DNA of 64,000 nucleotides, from the NCBI GenBank assembly GCA_024398635.1, contig JAKSIV010000004.1, positions 59,122 through 123,121 on the forward strand. Direction: 5' to 3'. Below the pieces are notes generated by a model. That model searched no databases, had not been told where the DNA came from, and saw only the letters and a list, made by a program, of their open reading frames with translations. The position numbers and the translations under genes were made by a program. Of the stretch, positions 15,671-26,232 are shown piece by piece (within the stretch, counting starts at the first letter, position 1; each line of letters begins with the position of its first letter). The DNA is from Bacteroidaceae bacterium. Its GTDB lineage: Bacteria > Bacteroidota > Bacteroidia > Bacteroidales > Bacteroidaceae.

Positions 15671-16939
15671 TTATCCGCCAAAGTTATCGTACATGATTGA
15701 GGCTGGATCAACGCCCAGGTTGTCCAGCATACCGGTAACAGCCTTTGACATGGGGCCGGGACCGCACATGTAGTACTCGATATCCTCGGGAGCCTCATGG
15801 TCCTTAAGATATGTCTCATACATAACGTTATGCACAAATCCCGGAGTGTACTTGACACCGGCTGCATCGGCTGCGGGATCCGGGCGGTCCAGCGCCAGAT
15901 GGAAGTGGAAGTTCTTGAACTCCTTCTCCAGACCCAGGAAGTCATCCAGATAGAACACCTCGTTAAGGGCACGTGCACCGTAGAAGTAATGCATCTCACG
16001 GTCAGTGGTTTTAAGAGTCTTGGTCATATGCATGATCTGTGCGCGCAGAGGAGCCATACCGGCACCGCCACCAACCCAAATCATCTCCTTCTTGGAGTCG
16101 AATATCGGGTGGAATTCACCGTAAGGACCTGACATGATAACCTTGTCACCCGGTTTGAGGCTGAAGATATAAGATGATGCCACGCCTGTGGGAACATCCT
16201 GGAAACCAACCTCCGGTTTCGGTTTGAAAGGAGGTGTAGCGATACGTACTGTCAGCATGATGCGGTCACCCTCGGCCGGATAGTTAGCCATAGAGTAAGC
16301 GCGGATGGTAGGCTCGGTAACTACTGATTTAAGGCCGAAGAGACCGAACTTCTCCCATGCGGGCAGATACTCGGGACCGATAAGGTCCTTATCGATATCC
16401 TTGTCATAATCCATTGTGTATGCGGGAATCTTGATCTGGGCATAGCTTCCAGGCAGGAAGTCCATATGCTCGCCGGCGGGAAGCTGAACGATGAACTCCT
16501 TGATGAAGGTAGCCACGTTCTTGTTGGAGATAACCTCGCACTCCCACTCTTTTACGCCCAGTACGCTCTCGGGAACCTTGATGGCCAGGTCACCCTTGAC
16601 CTTGCACTGGCAACCCAGACGCCAGTTGTCCTTGATCTGCTTGCGTGTGAAGTGACCCTTCTCAGAGTCCAGAATCTCACCGCCACCCTCAACGACCTGG
16701 CATTTGCACTGTCCGCAAGAACCCTTACCACCGCAGGCAGAGGGCAGATAAACGCCGTTCTCAGCCAGGGTGCTCAAGAGGCTTGCACCTGAATTGACCT
16801 CAAGTTCCTTATCACCGTTGATGGTTACCTTGACCTTGCCTGAGGCAACAAGGTAGCTCTTGGCCACCAGCAGGATGGCTACCAGCAGCAGAATAACGGC
16901 CAGGAAAACTACAATACTTGAAATATAGATGTTGTTCAT
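15671..16939 (-). CDS. nqrF: Na+-translocating NADH:quinone reductase subunit F
   Basis: Electron-input subunit: oxidises NADH on FAD and passes electrons to a [2Fe-2S] centre. 422 residues. A membrane anchor (about 5-27) is followed by a ferredoxin domain with cysteine ligands C69, C75, C78 (ACGGKGSCGQCKC) and C110 (RLGCQC), then FAD- and NADH-binding domains with RAYSMANYP, IWVGGGAGMAPLRAQ and YMCGPGPMSKA. Normal family length. Last gene of nqrABCDEF, 13 bp after nqrE, followed by a strong terminator. Confidence 0.97.
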   Translation of the reverse strand: MNNIYISSIVVFLAVILLLVAILLVAKSYLVASGKVKVTINGDKELEVNSGASLLSTLAENGVYLPSACGGKGSCGQCKCQVVEGGGEILDSEKGHFTRKQIKDNWRLGCQCKVKGDLAIKVPESVLGVKEWECEVISNKNVATFIKEFIVQLPAGEHMDFLPGSYAQIKIPAYTMDYDKDIDKDLIGPEYLPAWEKFGLFGLKSVVTEPTIRAYSMANYPAEGDRIMLTVRIATPPFKPKPEVGFQDVPTGVASSYIFSLKPGDKVIMSGPYGEFHPIFDSKKEMIWVGGGAGMAPLRAQIMHMTKTLKTTDREMHYFYGARALNEVFYLDDFLGLEKEFKNFHFHLALDRPDPAADAAGVKYTPGFVHNVMYETYLKDHEAPEDIEYYMCGPGPMSKAVTGMLDNLGVDPASIMYDNFGG

Positions 16940-16952
16940 AATATTACCTCCT

Positions 16953-17561
16953 TTAAATAGACAGACCTGAGAAGCACATGAAAGCCATAGCCATCAAGCC
17001 TACGGTAATGAATGTAATACCCACACCCTTCAGAGGCTTGGGAATATCGCAATACTCCATCTTTTCACGGATAGCTGCAAGGCATACGATGGCGAGGGCC
17101 CAACCGATACCTGAGCCAAGTGCGAATGCTATTGAATCACCGAAACATGTGATAGCCTGGGTGTTGTCGGCATCCATGACAATGCGCTGCTGCATAAACA
17201 GTGAACCGCCCATGATGGCGCAGTTTACGGCAATCAACGGCAGGAATATACCCAGTGAGTTGTAGAGTGACGGAGAGAACTTCTCGACGATCATCTCAAC
17301 CAACTGGACGATACCGGCAATAACAGCGATGAAAAGGATGAAACTCAGGAACTCAAGACCCAGCGGGGCGAGAACCTTAGTCTGCAGGAGATAGTTCACA
17401 GGAAGTGTGATGAACTGTACAAAAATGACAGCTATACCAAGTCCCAAAGCCGTCTTGACGTTCTTGGATACGGCCAGGAATGAGCACATACCCAGGAAGA
17501 AGGCGAACACCATATTGTCGACGAATATCGACCTTACGAATAAACTGAAGAAATGTTCCAT
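16953..17561 (-). CDS. nqrE: Na+-translocating NADH:quinone reductase subunit E
   Basis: Integral inner-membrane subunit of about six helices, 202 residues, paralogous to NqrD. It begins [20 protein letters not shown] and contains [13 protein letters not shown]; in the known structures a cysteine in this region helps hold an iron-sulfur centre between NqrD and NqrE. It also has [15 protein letters not shown]. It lies 18 bp after nqrD and 13 bp before nqrF, consistent with one operon. Confidence 0.96.
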   Translation of the reverse strand: MEHFFSLFVRSIFVDNMVFAFFLGMCSFLAVSKNVKTALGLGIAVIFVQFITLPVNYLLQTKVLAPLGLEFLSFILFIAVIAGIVQLVEMIVEKFSPSLYNSLGIFLPLIAVNCAIMGGSLFMQQRIVMDADNTQAITCFGDSIAFALGSGIGWALAIVCLAAIREKMEYCDIPKPLKGVGITFITVGLMAMAFMCFSGLSI

Positions 17562-17579
17562 AGTTCTTACACTTTGAGA

Positions 17580-18200
17580 TTAGTTTTCCTGTAAATCCTT
17601 GTTCTTGGCACGATGGAACCAGATAACGCAACCTACCAGCACAAGAGCCATAGGAGGCATGATCATAAGTCCGTTGTTCAGGTAACCGGCCTCATAGAAG
17701 CACTGCGGGATTACCTGGAAGCCGAACAATGTTCCGCTACCGAAGAGTTCACGTACAAAAGCAACCACGATCAGTATGGCGGCATATCCCAGACCGTTGC
17801 CTATTCCGTCAAGGAAAGAGGCCCAGGGACCGTTCTGCATTGCAAAGGCCTCAAGACGGCCCATAAGGATACAGTTGGTGATGATAAGACCTACATATAC
17901 TGAAAGCTGAACGCTTACATCATAAGCAAATGCCTTGAGAATCTCACTTACGATGGTTACAAGAGCTGCAACCACAACAAGCTGTATGATAATACGGATA
18001 CGGTTAGGTATTGTATTGCGTAGCAGTGAGATGATCACGTTTGCCATAGCTACGATAACGGTCACTGAAAGACCCATCACGATAGCCGGCTTAAGCTGGG
18101 CGGTAACGGCCAGCGCGGAGCAGATACCGAGAATCTGGACCAGAACAGGGTTGTTAGCCCACATAGGCTGCTTGAGAGCCTCACTATTCTTGTTTGCCAT
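17580..18200 (-). CDS. nqrD: Na+-translocating NADH:quinone reductase subunit D
   Basis: Integral membrane subunit, 206 residues, about six helices. Family features include NNPVLVQILGICSALAVTAQ, with the likely iron-sulfur cysteine, and VGLIITNCILMGRLEAFAM. Together with NqrE it forms the membrane electron-transfer core and part of the sodium path. Eight bp separate it from nqrC. Confidence 0.96.
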   Translation of the reverse strand: MANKNSEALKQPMWANNPVLVQILGICSALAVTAQLKPAIVMGLSVTVIVAMANVIISLLRNTIPNRIRIIIQLVVVAALVTIVSEILKAFAYDVSVQLSVYVGLIITNCILMGRLEAFAMQNGPWASFLDGIGNGLGYAAILIVVAFVRELFGSGTLFGFQVIPQCFYEAGYLNNGLMIMPPMALVLVGCVIWFHRAKNKDLQEN

Positions 18201-18208
18201 AATCCTAA

Positions 18209-19102
18209 TCAGTCGTTAGATTCAACATTATGCTCCTCACAGCACTCCTCGGAACCTTCCTCGCAGCCGCCCTCTTTGCAGCACTGCTTGGTCAGGAAAG
18301 GAATGTATGCCGAAAGCACCTTATTAATCATAGCATTCACACCGGTTGATGTGATGGTTGCGCCGGTAACGCCGTCAATCTCATACTGAGAACTCTTATC
18401 GGCCTTACCGTACTTGAGAACCTTGAGGGCAACCTCATCATTCACAACCACCTGCTTGCCGGGGAAACGGTCCTGGAACTTAAGGCTTGCAATCTCACCG
18501 CCCAGACCCGGAGTCTCGGATGAATGTGAGAAATATACGCCATAAACCGTCGTGCGGTCCTCGTTCAGGGCAATATAACCCCAAATGGTTCCCCACAGAC
18601 CAAGTCCGTTCATAGGAATCACAAATTTGCGCTCACCGTCAATGTCAGCGACAAATACGTGGAAGTTACCGTTGTCAAACTCACTCTTGTATGAGGTATT
18701 GAACTCGCCTTCATACTCCATCAGCTTACCGTTGGACTGCATGAGTGCATCGGCTGTAATAACATTGTCATATGTAGCGGCAACATCGGCCTGGTCTCTC
18801 AGATTGAGAGCAGACAGGATCTGCTGCTTGGTATCGTTGATGACATTGGCAGTCTGACGCTCCTTGAGAGTCTGTGATACAAACACCAGCAGGAATGCCA
18901 CAATCACAACCATTACGGCTGCATAGAGAATGGTATAAACGTTGCTGTTAGTGTTGAGACCCTTCTTGGCAGGAGCAGCGCCCTCCTCAACAATCTCCTC
19001 AAACTCACTCTGAGGTGCCTGACACACTGGGCACTTCTCAGGAGCCTTATCTCCTTCGTGGACATAGCCACAAACCTTACATCTGAATTTCTTCGTAGCC
19101 AT
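18209..19102 (-). CDS. nqrC: Na+-translocating NADH:quinone reductase subunit C with N-terminal rubredoxin-like domain
   Basis: FMN-carrying subunit; 297 residues, longer than usual NqrC. Residues 1-30 form a rubredoxin-like iron knuckle, with cysteines C8, C11, C24 and C27 in CKVCGYVHEGDKAPEKCPVC. A linker, one membrane helix (about 54-78) and the periplasmic NqrC domain follow. The flavinylation motif DGVTGAT (243-249) marks T249 as the probable covalent FMN site. The tail (from about 273) is rich in cysteine and glutamate (QCCKEGGCEEG, then EECCEEH). With the helix orientation known for NqrC, the rubredoxin domain should lie in the cytoplasm and the tail outside. Both additions are unusual. 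Frame and operon position (6 bp after nqrB) are clear, so a gene-fusion artefact is unlikely. Confidence 0.95.
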   Translation of the reverse strand: MATKKFRCKVCGYVHEGDKAPEKCPVCQAPQSEFEEIVEEGAAPAKKGLNTNSNVYTILYAAVMVVIVAFLLVFVSQTLKERQTANVINDTKQQILSALNLRDQADVAATYDNVITADALMQSNGKLMEYEGEFNTSYKSEFDNGNFHVFVADIDGERKFVIPMNGLGLWGTIWGYIALNEDRTTVYGVYFSHSSETPGLGGEIASLKFQDRFPGKQVVVNDEVALKVLKYGKADKSSQYEIDGVTGATITSTGVNAMINKVLSAYIPFLTKQCCKEGGCEEGSEECCEEHNVESND

Positions 19103-19107
19103 AATCC

Positions 19108-20271
19108 TTATTTGTTTATTCTGTTAGCACGTTTGTTCACATTACGCTGTACTACACACCAGTCAATGAGCGGAGCGAAGCAGTTCATGAGCAGGATAGC
19201 CAGCATCATACCTTCGGGATAACCGGGGTTCATGACGCGGATGGTGACAGCCATAATACCGATGAGAAGGCCATAAATCCACTTACCGACTTCTGTACGG
19301 GCCGATGTAACAGGATCAGTTGCCATAAATACGGCGCCAAAGCAGAAACCGCCCAGGCAAATATGCTCGTACCAGGGCATCTGAGCCATAGCGTTGTCGG
19401 GACCCCACTGGTTATATACAAGAGCCATCAGGATACCGCCCACGAATACTGAGAGCATTGTCTTCCAGCTTGCGATTCCGGTATAGAGCAACAGCAGAGC
19501 GCCAAGAGCAATGGCAATTACGCTGGTCTCACCTACCGAGCCGGGAATGAAGCCCCAAACCATATCCATTGTAAATGCAGGAGCGGCTGCCGTGGTAGCG
19601 GCTGTACCCAGAGCGGTAGCAGCTGTCATACCGTCAATATCGGCACCAAGACCGCAGATTGCGTGGTCAACCACCCAAACGGTCTCACCTGTGATAACTG
19701 AAGGATATGCAAAGAATATGAATGCGCGGGTAATGAGAGCCACATTGAGGAAGTTCATACCTGTACCGCCGAATATCTCCTTGGCAAAGATTACCGAGAA
19801 GGCAACGGCTACTGCAAGAATCCACAGAGGAGTGGTAGCTGGGATAATCAGAGGAATGATGAAACCTGATACCAGGTAGCCCTCCTGAATCTCCTCGTGC
19901 TTCCACTGAGCCACGGTAAACTCAATTGCAAGACCTACTACGTATGAAACGATCAGTCTGGGCAGAACGGCCAGGAAACCAAACCAGAACTTATTCCAGA
20001 AAGTAGCCTGCTCAAGCAGACCGGCCAGAGCAAAATGCTGATAGCCTACATTGTACATACCGAACAGCAGTGCCGGGCAGAGAGCTATGACGACCATGAT
20101 CATCATACGCTTGCTGTCAAACGAGTCGTGAATGTTCACACCGTTCTTTGCGGTGGTGTTCGGAACATAAAGGAAGGTCTCGAAACCTTCAAAAACCGAA
20201 CGGAAAGCGTGCAGTTTGCCACCCTCCTCGAATTGCGGTTTAATCTTGTCTATGTAATTTCTTAAACTCAT
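19108..20271 (-). CDS. nqrB: Na+-translocating NADH:quinone reductase subunit B
   Basis: Largest membrane subunit, carrying covalent FMN and riboflavin and contributing to the sodium channel and quinone site. 387 residues with about ten hydrophobic segments. The flavinylation motif reads DGMTAAT (213-219), with T219 the candidate FMN residue and an alanine in place of the common glycine. Other family sequence: SGFIIPLIIPATTPLW and FAKEIFGGTGMNFLNVAL. Second gene of the operon, 14 bp after nqrA. Confidence 0.96.
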   Translation of the reverse strand: MSLRNYIDKIKPQFEEGGKLHAFRSVFEGFETFLYVPNTTAKNGVNIHDSFDSKRMMIMVVIALCPALLFGMYNVGYQHFALAGLLEQATFWNKFWFGFLAVLPRLIVSYVVGLAIEFTVAQWKHEEIQEGYLVSGFIIPLIIPATTPLWILAVAVAFSVIFAKEIFGGTGMNFLNVALITRAFIFFAYPSVITGETVWVVDHAICGLGADIDGMTAATALGTAATTAAAPAFTMDMVWGFIPGSVGETSVIAIALGALLLLYTGIASWKTMLSVFVGGILMALVYNQWGPDNAMAQMPWYEHICLGGFCFGAVFMATDPVTSARTEVGKWIYGLLIGIMAVTIRVMNPGYPEGMMLAILLMNCFAPLIDWCVVQRNVNKRANRINK

Positions 20272-20285
20272 AACTCCTTAGGGTT

Positions 20286-21635
20286 TTAGGCCATTTCGGC
20301 ACGAAGGTTATTCAAGCCCTCGCGTACGATACGCTGAAGCTCAAGTTTAGATGAATCTACGAACTCACACAGTGCAAAATCCTCGGGAGCCACCTCGTAG
20401 ATGCCGTAAGCCTCCATCTTATCGATATTGCCTGTTATGATAGCCTTGATAAGGAACTCGGGATAGATATCCATTGGGAATACCTTATCATACTCGTTTG
20501 ACATGATCATGTGACGCTCACCGCCCTTGATACGTGCATCAATGCTGTAACGCTTCTTGCATGTAAGCCATGAGAAGAATGTGCGGCTTACGCTGTATTG
20601 CTTGAAACGGGGAGCTATCCAGCCCATGAACTCGTTTACATCGTCACCCTCGGGGATAACGGTTACCATGTTGGCAAATGCACCAAGATAATCATCCTTG
20701 CTGCACTTTACACCGGTCAGAACGTTACCGTTGATGATGCGGATATGCTCTGTCCTGTTGAGACGACCGTCAACGATTGATGATATCTTTGCACCGGCAA
20801 TAACCTTAAGGTATGAAGGATTTACTATCTCCTCGCCTGCCACTGCAATGATGCGGGTCATGTCCACAACACCCTTGTTGAACAGACGGCCGATGAAGAT
20901 GACTGCCTCAGGATCAATTGTCCATACCACCTCACCCTTGTTGACGGGCTTGATGTGGTTGATCTGTACACCTACGTTGCCTGCCGGATGAGCACCCTTG
21001 AATGCATACAGGTCAACGTTCTTGGCATCGGTAAGCGTCTCGGCTGTCTGGCTGGCGCTGATGCTCAGGGTTGTGGGAGCTATCTTGGCGATTGCGCTCA
21101 GACCTGTGCGGAAGTCCAACTCGTTGCCCTGGAGCACGAACTCAAAGTCAGGAGCAAGCGGTTTGGAATCAAATGCCGACACGAATATGCCGCGGGGAGC
21201 ATCGGCGGGGTTAGCGATCACGTCGTATGGACGCTGACGGAAGAATGAAAAAAGACCTGACTCCAGAAGAGTGGCCTTTACCTCCTCACCTGAGAGCGAC
21301 TGTACGCTCTTGGTGCCGAACTCTACATAGGTCTGCTTGGCATCGGGCTTGACCACAATGCTCATGACCTTACGGCGGGCACCACGGTTCACTGCAACAA
21401 CCTCACCGCTCACGGGTGAAACGAATTTCACCTCGGGGTGGTTCTTGTCAATGAACAGAGCCTCACCGGCCTTGACGGTCTGCTGTTCCTTGACGACCGG
21501 CTTGGGAGTGACTCCGGTAAAGTCATCGGGACATAATGCGTATGTCTCCGCAAGACCAACCTCTGTCAACTCCTTGACAGGAGCGCCCAGCAACTTGATG
21601 TCCAGACCTTTTCGTAAACGAATGATTTCTGCCAT
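20286..21635 (-). CDS. nqrA: Na+-translocating NADH:quinone reductase subunit A
   Basis: Peripheral subunit of the sodium-pumping NADH dehydrogenase, 449 residues, no membrane helices. It begins MAEIIRLRKGLDIKLLGAP and has the typical GALFIDKNHPEVKF-like region (GEALFIDKNHPEVKFVSPVS), GAHPAGNVGVQINHIKPV and the C-terminal domain ending EGLNNLRAEMA. First gene of the operon nqrABCDEF (15671-21635), all on the minus strand with gaps of 6-18 bp. A TAATTTTG -7 box lies at 21692-21685. The pump links NADH oxidation to a sodium gradient, which the alanine symporter in this window could use. Confidence 0.97.
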   Translation of the reverse strand: MAEIIRLRKGLDIKLLGAPVKELTEVGLAETYALCPDDFTGVTPKPVVKEQQTVKAGEALFIDKNHPEVKFVSPVSGEVVAVNRGARRKVMSIVVKPDAKQTYVEFGTKSVQSLSGEEVKATLLESGLFSFFRQRPYDVIANPADAPRGIFVSAFDSKPLAPDFEFVLQGNELDFRTGLSAIAKIAPTTLSISASQTAETLTDAKNVDLYAFKGAHPAGNVGVQINHIKPVNKGEVVWTIDPEAVIFIGRLFNKGVVDMTRIIAVAGEEIVNPSYLKVIAGAKISSIVDGRLNRTEHIRIINGNVLTGVKCSKDDYLGAFANMVTVIPEGDDVNEFMGWIAPRFKQYSVSRTFFSWLTCKKRYSIDARIKGGERHMIMSNEYDKVFPMDIYPEFLIKAIITGNIDKMEAYGIYEVAPEDFALCEFVDSSKLELQRIVREGLNNLRAEMA

Positions 21636-21888
21636 TTTGTTGTTAGTTGAATATATAGTTTAATATTATTCAAAATTTCGGGCGCAAAATTACTAATAAA
21701 AGAGCTAACTACAGACATAATAAAACCAAAAAAGCAGAACCTTTTTTCAACACCCTCAAAAATAGCCCATTCCATCGGCACATTGAGCAAGAAAAGCGCC
21801 TCAGGCGTGCGCCTACGCCATATTTTTTGTAAATTTCTTCATAGTTTGGTGCTCTTTTTCTCCCAATAGTTAGCTACATTTGCATATT
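21636..21888. promoter_or_regulatory. Divergent intergenic region between nqrA and tamB
   Basis: Contains a minus-strand TAATTTTG (21692-21685) for nqrA and a plus-strand TACATTTG (21875-21882) for tamB. Neither has a clear TTTG 19-21 bp upstream. No gene is seen. Confidence 0.5.
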
Positions 21889-24800
21889 GTGAAGACGGGG
21901 AAGATAGTCCATATTCTGCTGGCCGTTTCGATAGTTGTCTATCTGACCGGCCATATTTTGCTGAATAACAACAAAATCCAGCAGGAAGCCGCCGTACATG
22001 TCGTCGGGATAGCCTCCGCCGCATTAGGTACTGATGTCGATGCGGCCCGCGTCCAATTCACCTACCCGTTCGGAATCACCATCGATGACCTGACCGTCTA
22101 TGACATGCAGCATGACACTCTGGCCCACGCCGCATCGCTGTCGCTCAGACTCAAACCCCTCAAGTTGCTCAAGAAGAAATTGAGCATTACGAGCATCAGG
22201 GTAAACAGTCCGGGCATAAGACTGTACAAGGACGATCCGGATGCCCAACCCAATTATGCATTCCTGCTGGATCTCTTTGGAAGCAGCGATGAACCGATGT
22301 CTTTCAGAGCCAATTCCGTGCTCATCAGAAACGGTTCGATACACTACGATATCAGGAGTTCGGAGTGGACAGACAGTCTGTTCAACCCAAGTCATATCGG
22401 TATCAGCAGCCTGACCGCCAATCTGTCACTCAAGTCCATCAGCGCAGACTCCATAGCCGTAATCGTGAGGAAATTCACCTTTGCCGAACAGTCCGGATTC
22501 GCCCTCACAAAAGCCCAAGGAGCAGTAAACGTGGGTAAGGATCACGCAGACCTGTCCGGATTCGTATTCTCCAATCCCAACGGTGAATTCAAGGCAAACC
22601 GTCTCTCTGCAGATGCAGGATTCGCTTCTAAAATCAACGGATTACCCGACATGGACTTTGATATCAGTGCCACGCTCACAGGCAGTGATTTCAAGGCGTT
22701 CTATCCCAAGTTGGCTTCAATGACTGCTCCGATTGACCTGTCACTTAAGGGTAGCGGACGCAACGGCAACCTCAACGTCAATGCTCTTTACGCCCAAGCC
22801 CCGGACAGCGTGATTGATCTGGGGATGAGCGGAACACTCTACATTGACACCGCATTCACCGTCAAAGGATGCAGTTTTGCCGAGGCTCACGGATCATTCT
22901 CGGAAGAACTGCCCCAATGGATAAAATGCCAGTTCGGAGGTTTCGGCCTGACCATTCCGAAACAGTTGGCATCGCTGGGCGACGGCAGTTTCAAGATCAA
23001 TCTGGATAACCGGGACGGCAACACAGCCTCCACATTGGATATATCCAGCCAGGCCGGCAGCGTGCTATGCCAGATCAATGGACAGAACGACGTTTACACC
23101 GGAAATCTGACAGCATCAGATATTGACCTGCGTACAATAACCGGCAACCGGGACTTAGGGAACTGTTCCTTTACCGCCTATACGCAACTCCAAAAACAGG
23201 ATAATGGTTTTTCGGGCCATTTCAACGGACGGATCGGAAGCATAAGATACAAAAGGTACAATTACCGCGGCATAAACATCAAAGGTTCATTCGACCCCGA
23301 ACTGATCATTTCAGATCTAAAGTTCGCCGACAGAAACGGCGCCATAACCATGGATGCCGGAATAGGCATCGGCCGTATCCCCTTCTATAGCGTGAGCATT
23401 GACGCCGATTCGCTGAATCTGTCAGCTTATCATCTGGTTGATAGAGACAGCATGTCACTGACAGCCACCGTAACCGCGAACATCGTTGGAAACAACGTTG
23501 ATGACATGACCGGAAAAATATCCGTCGACAGTCTGTATTACGCGGACAAAACGGGAGATTGGTCCATGGATAACCTGACCGTAGCCGTAGGCCAATACAA
23601 CGACATCATCAAAGTCGCGACACTATACAGTGATTTCATAAACGTATCCCTGATAGGAAACTACAGGATATCACAAATCCCGGCCTCGCTTGCAAAAGCC
23701 TGCTCAGACGCTCTGCCTACAATAGGAAAAATGGTAGGTACCAAACTCCATACCGGCTCGTACGCAAAGAGTTCCAACAATTTTGCAGTTGATGTCAATC
23801 TGGAGAACGCGGATTTTATGCAGAAAGTGTTCCACTCACCTGTATCCGTCAATAAACCGGCCCACCTTCAGATGACATTCGTTGACAGCAGGAAAATATA
23901 TTCCGGTAACCTCTCCGTCCCGGAGCTGTCATTTAACGGCCAGAACATAACTGATGCCAACATCAATCTGGAGTCCTCGGATGGAACCTGTTCGGTTGAC
24001 ATTGCCGGAAGATACGGTGAAAAAGAGGCCGATCCCACTGATATAAAAGCCAATTTCCTGGCATCAAAGAATATCGTACACGGCAATTATTCATGGAACA
24101 ACAAGACCGGTTCGATGAGCGGAACCGCCACGACACACACTCAATTCACAAATTACGACCGGCGGCGCGGACTCCAGTCAATGTCTGCCATTGACACAAC
24201 CGACATAACCGTATACGGCACGATATGGGATCTGTCAGTGGCTCAGATTCTCACAGACAGGCATAAGGTTACCATAACGGATTTCAGTGCCGGCAACAAC
24301 GACCAGTATCTGTATGCCAACGGTACGGTTTCTGCTGATTCCAGCGATGTATTTGTCATGCAATTGAGGAATATCAATCTGGGACAGACCCTTTCGACAC
24401 TCCATATAAACAATTCAGCACAGATATATGGCATAGCATCGGGACAGGTATTCGTTGCCGGAGTGCTTGCAAATCCGGCATTCTCCGGATCTTTCGGCAT
24501 AGACGATTTCCAATTCATGGATTCATACCATGGCCATTTTGCCGCAGATTGCCGATGGAACCGCCATTCACGCCAAGTTGAATTGCAGGGAAATATGGTC
24601 GATGAAGGAATCTCATCTACCGCGCTGACCGGTGTATTCATTCCGCAGACCAAGTATCTGGACCTTAATCTGGAGGCAGACCACACAGATCTGCATTTCC
24701 TCAACACATGGACCAAGGTTGCATTCAGGGAGATAAGCGGCCGTGCTGTAGGAAATCTGCACATTTACGGCAATATACCACGTCTTGACATGGAGGGAGA

Positions 24801-26232
24801 AGCTATTCTTGAAGACGGACTATTTGTGCAGGATGCCGTCAACACCGCCTTAAAAGTCAAACGTGATACGCTTTGGTTCGAACCGGGCAAGATGCTCTTC
24901 AAGGATGTGGAATTCTATGATGAAAAGGGACACGACGGTATCCTGACATGTATACTCACGCATGACAAGTTCACACACTGGGGTGTGGATATGACCGCCG
25001 ATGTTGCCGATATGCTTGTTTTCTACCAGCCAAAGAATGAAAAAAGTGACATATTCGCTTCCGTTTACGCCGAGGGTTCAATGTCACTCAGGTTTGATGA
25101 GACAACCGGTCTCGCAATCTCCGTTGATGCCCGAACTGCTCCGGGTACCAGAATAGGTTACAACCCGTCATCAGGTTCTGTCGCTGATTACAACTTCCTG
25201 ACAATAGTGGATCGCGGAACGGTCAGCATTGATGAGGAAGCTGTAAGGAGAATCATTCCGGAAAAGACCCGTAAAAACAAGCATTTCAGCCTTGACCTGA
25301 ACGTAGAATGCAGTGAGGATGCACTGATTGAACTGTCTATGCCTTCACTTAACGGATTCTTCCGTGGAAACGGAAATATTGCGATGAAATTTACTCCAAA
25401 GGACGGACCTGTCATAAACGGAATATACAATCTGAGTTATGGTCAGTGCTCCCTTTCCATCGAGGATATCATTCGTAAGAACTTCACGCTCATGGAAGGC
25501 AGCTATGTCAGGTTCAACGGCTCCCCCATTGACACCGAAATCAATCTCCAGACATATCACAACGTCCATTCCGCTTCGATCTATGACCTTGATCCGAGTG
25601 CTTCATCCAATAACAAGGTTCACGTACGTTGTCTTATGGGAATTACCGGTAACGTAACTGACCCGCGCGTGACATTCGATATTGACATGCCCAGCGGAAC
25701 TCCCCAGGAGAAAGCCATACTGGCCAGCGCGACAACAACCGAGGAACAGCGCAACAACCAGCTCATATACCTGTTGGCTTTGGGACGCTTCTATACCGAG
25801 GATACTAATTCCGACCGTATGACTCCAAGCGCCGTCGAATCGATAGTAAACAACACCGTAAGCGGCCAGATAAACAACCTGCTCTCACAGGTAATGGATA
25901 ACGACAAGATATCACTGTCAAGCAATGTCACTGCCACCAGTTACCTGACCAACGATGCCACAAACCTCAGCAACAAGGAACTTGAAGGCATTCTTGAGGC
26001 CCATCTGCTTAACAACCGTCTGCTCGTTAACGGAAACTTCGGATACAGGGAGAACACCATCAACAACACCTCCAACTTCATAGGTGACTTTGAGTTCAAG
26101 TATCTGCTCATACCTGACAAGAGAGGCAAAGGAATAAGCATCAAAGGCTATAACAAAGCCAATGATAAATACTTCTCAAAGACCACGCTGACTACTCAGG
26201 GCGTAGGTCTGGTACTTGAAAAAGATTTTTAA
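21889..26232 (+). CDS. tamB: TamB/DUF490 family translocation and assembly protein
   Basis: Very large periplasm-spanning protein, about 1447 residues, anchored by one N-terminal helix ([20 protein letters not shown]). The middle is a long beta-rich repeat region (many [17 protein letters not shown] strands), and the C terminus has the TamB/DUF490 domain: [36 protein letters not shown] and [20 protein letters not shown]. Family members form a hydrophobic groove for lipid transport or barrel assembly at the outer membrane. The frame opens with a TTG at 21880, but this lies within a TACATTTG promoter box; GTG at 21889 is a better start, although the leader would then be extremely short. Its stop overlaps the stop of convergent proS by 3 bp. 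Confidence 0.9.
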   Translation: MKTGKIVHILLAVSIVVYLTGHILLNNNKIQQEAAVHVVGIASAALGTDVDAARVQFTYPFGITIDDLTVYDMQHDTLAHAASLSLRLKPLKLLKKKLSITSIRVNSPGIRLYKDDPDAQPNYAFLLDLFGSSDEPMSFRANSVLIRNGSIHYDIRSSEWTDSLFNPSHIGISSLTANLSLKSISADSIAVIVRKFTFAEQSGFALTKAQGAVNVGKDHADLSGFVFSNPNGEFKANRLSADAGFASKINGLPDMDFDISATLTGSDFKAFYPKLASMTAPIDLSLKGSGRNGNLNVNALYAQAPDSVIDLGMSGTLYIDTAFTVKGCSFAEAHGSFSEELPQWIKCQFGGFGLTIPKQLASLGDGSFKINLDNRDGNTASTLDISSQAGSVLCQINGQNDVYTGNLTASDIDLRTITGNRDLGNCSFTAYTQLQKQDNGFSGHFNGRIGSIRYKRYNYRGINIKGSFDPELIISDLKFADRNGAITMDAGIGIGRIPFYSVSIDADSLNLSAYHLVDRDSMSLTATVTANIVGNNVDDMTGKISVDSLYYADKTGDWSMDNLTVAVGQYNDIIKVATLYSDFINVSLIGNYRISQIPASLAKACSDALPTIGKMVGTKLHTGSYAKSSNNFAVDVNLENADFMQKVFHSPVSVNKPAHLQMTFVDSRKIYSGNLSVPELSFNGQNITDANINLESSDGTCSVDIAGRYGEKEADPTDIKANFLASKNIVHGNYSWNNKTGSMSGTATTHTQFTNYDRRRGLQSMSAIDTTDITVYGTIWDLSVAQILTDRHKVTITDFSAGNNDQYLYANGTVSADSSDVFVMQLRNINLGQTLSTLHINNSAQIYGIASGQVFVAGVLANPAFSGSFGIDDFQFMDSYHGHFAADCRWNRHSRQVELQGNMVDEGISSTALTGVFIPQTKYLDLNLEADHTDLHFLNTWTKVAFREISGRAVGNLHIYGNIPRLDMEGEAILEDGLFVQDAVNTALKVKRDTLWFEPGKMLFKDVEFYDEKGHDGILTCILTHDKFTHWGVDMTADVADMLVFYQPKNEKSDIFASVYAEGSMSLRFDETTGLAISVDARTAPGTRIGYNPSSGSVADYNFLTIVDRGTVSIDEEAVRRIIPEKTRKNKHFSLDLNVECSEDALIELSMPSLNGFFRGNGNIAMKFTPKDGPVINGIYNLSYGQCSLSIEDIIRKNFTLMEGSYVRFNGSPIDTEINLQTYHNVHSASIYDLDPSASSNNKVHVRCLMGITGNVTDPRVTFDIDMPSGTPQEKAILASATTTEEQRNNQLIYLLALGRFYTEDTNSDRMTPSAVESIVNNTVSGQINNLLSQVMDNDKISLSSNVTATSYLTNDATNLSNKELEGILEAHLLNNRLLVNGNFGYRENTINNTSNFIGDFEFKYLLIPDKRGKGISIKGYNKANDKYFSKTTLTTQGVGLVLEKDF

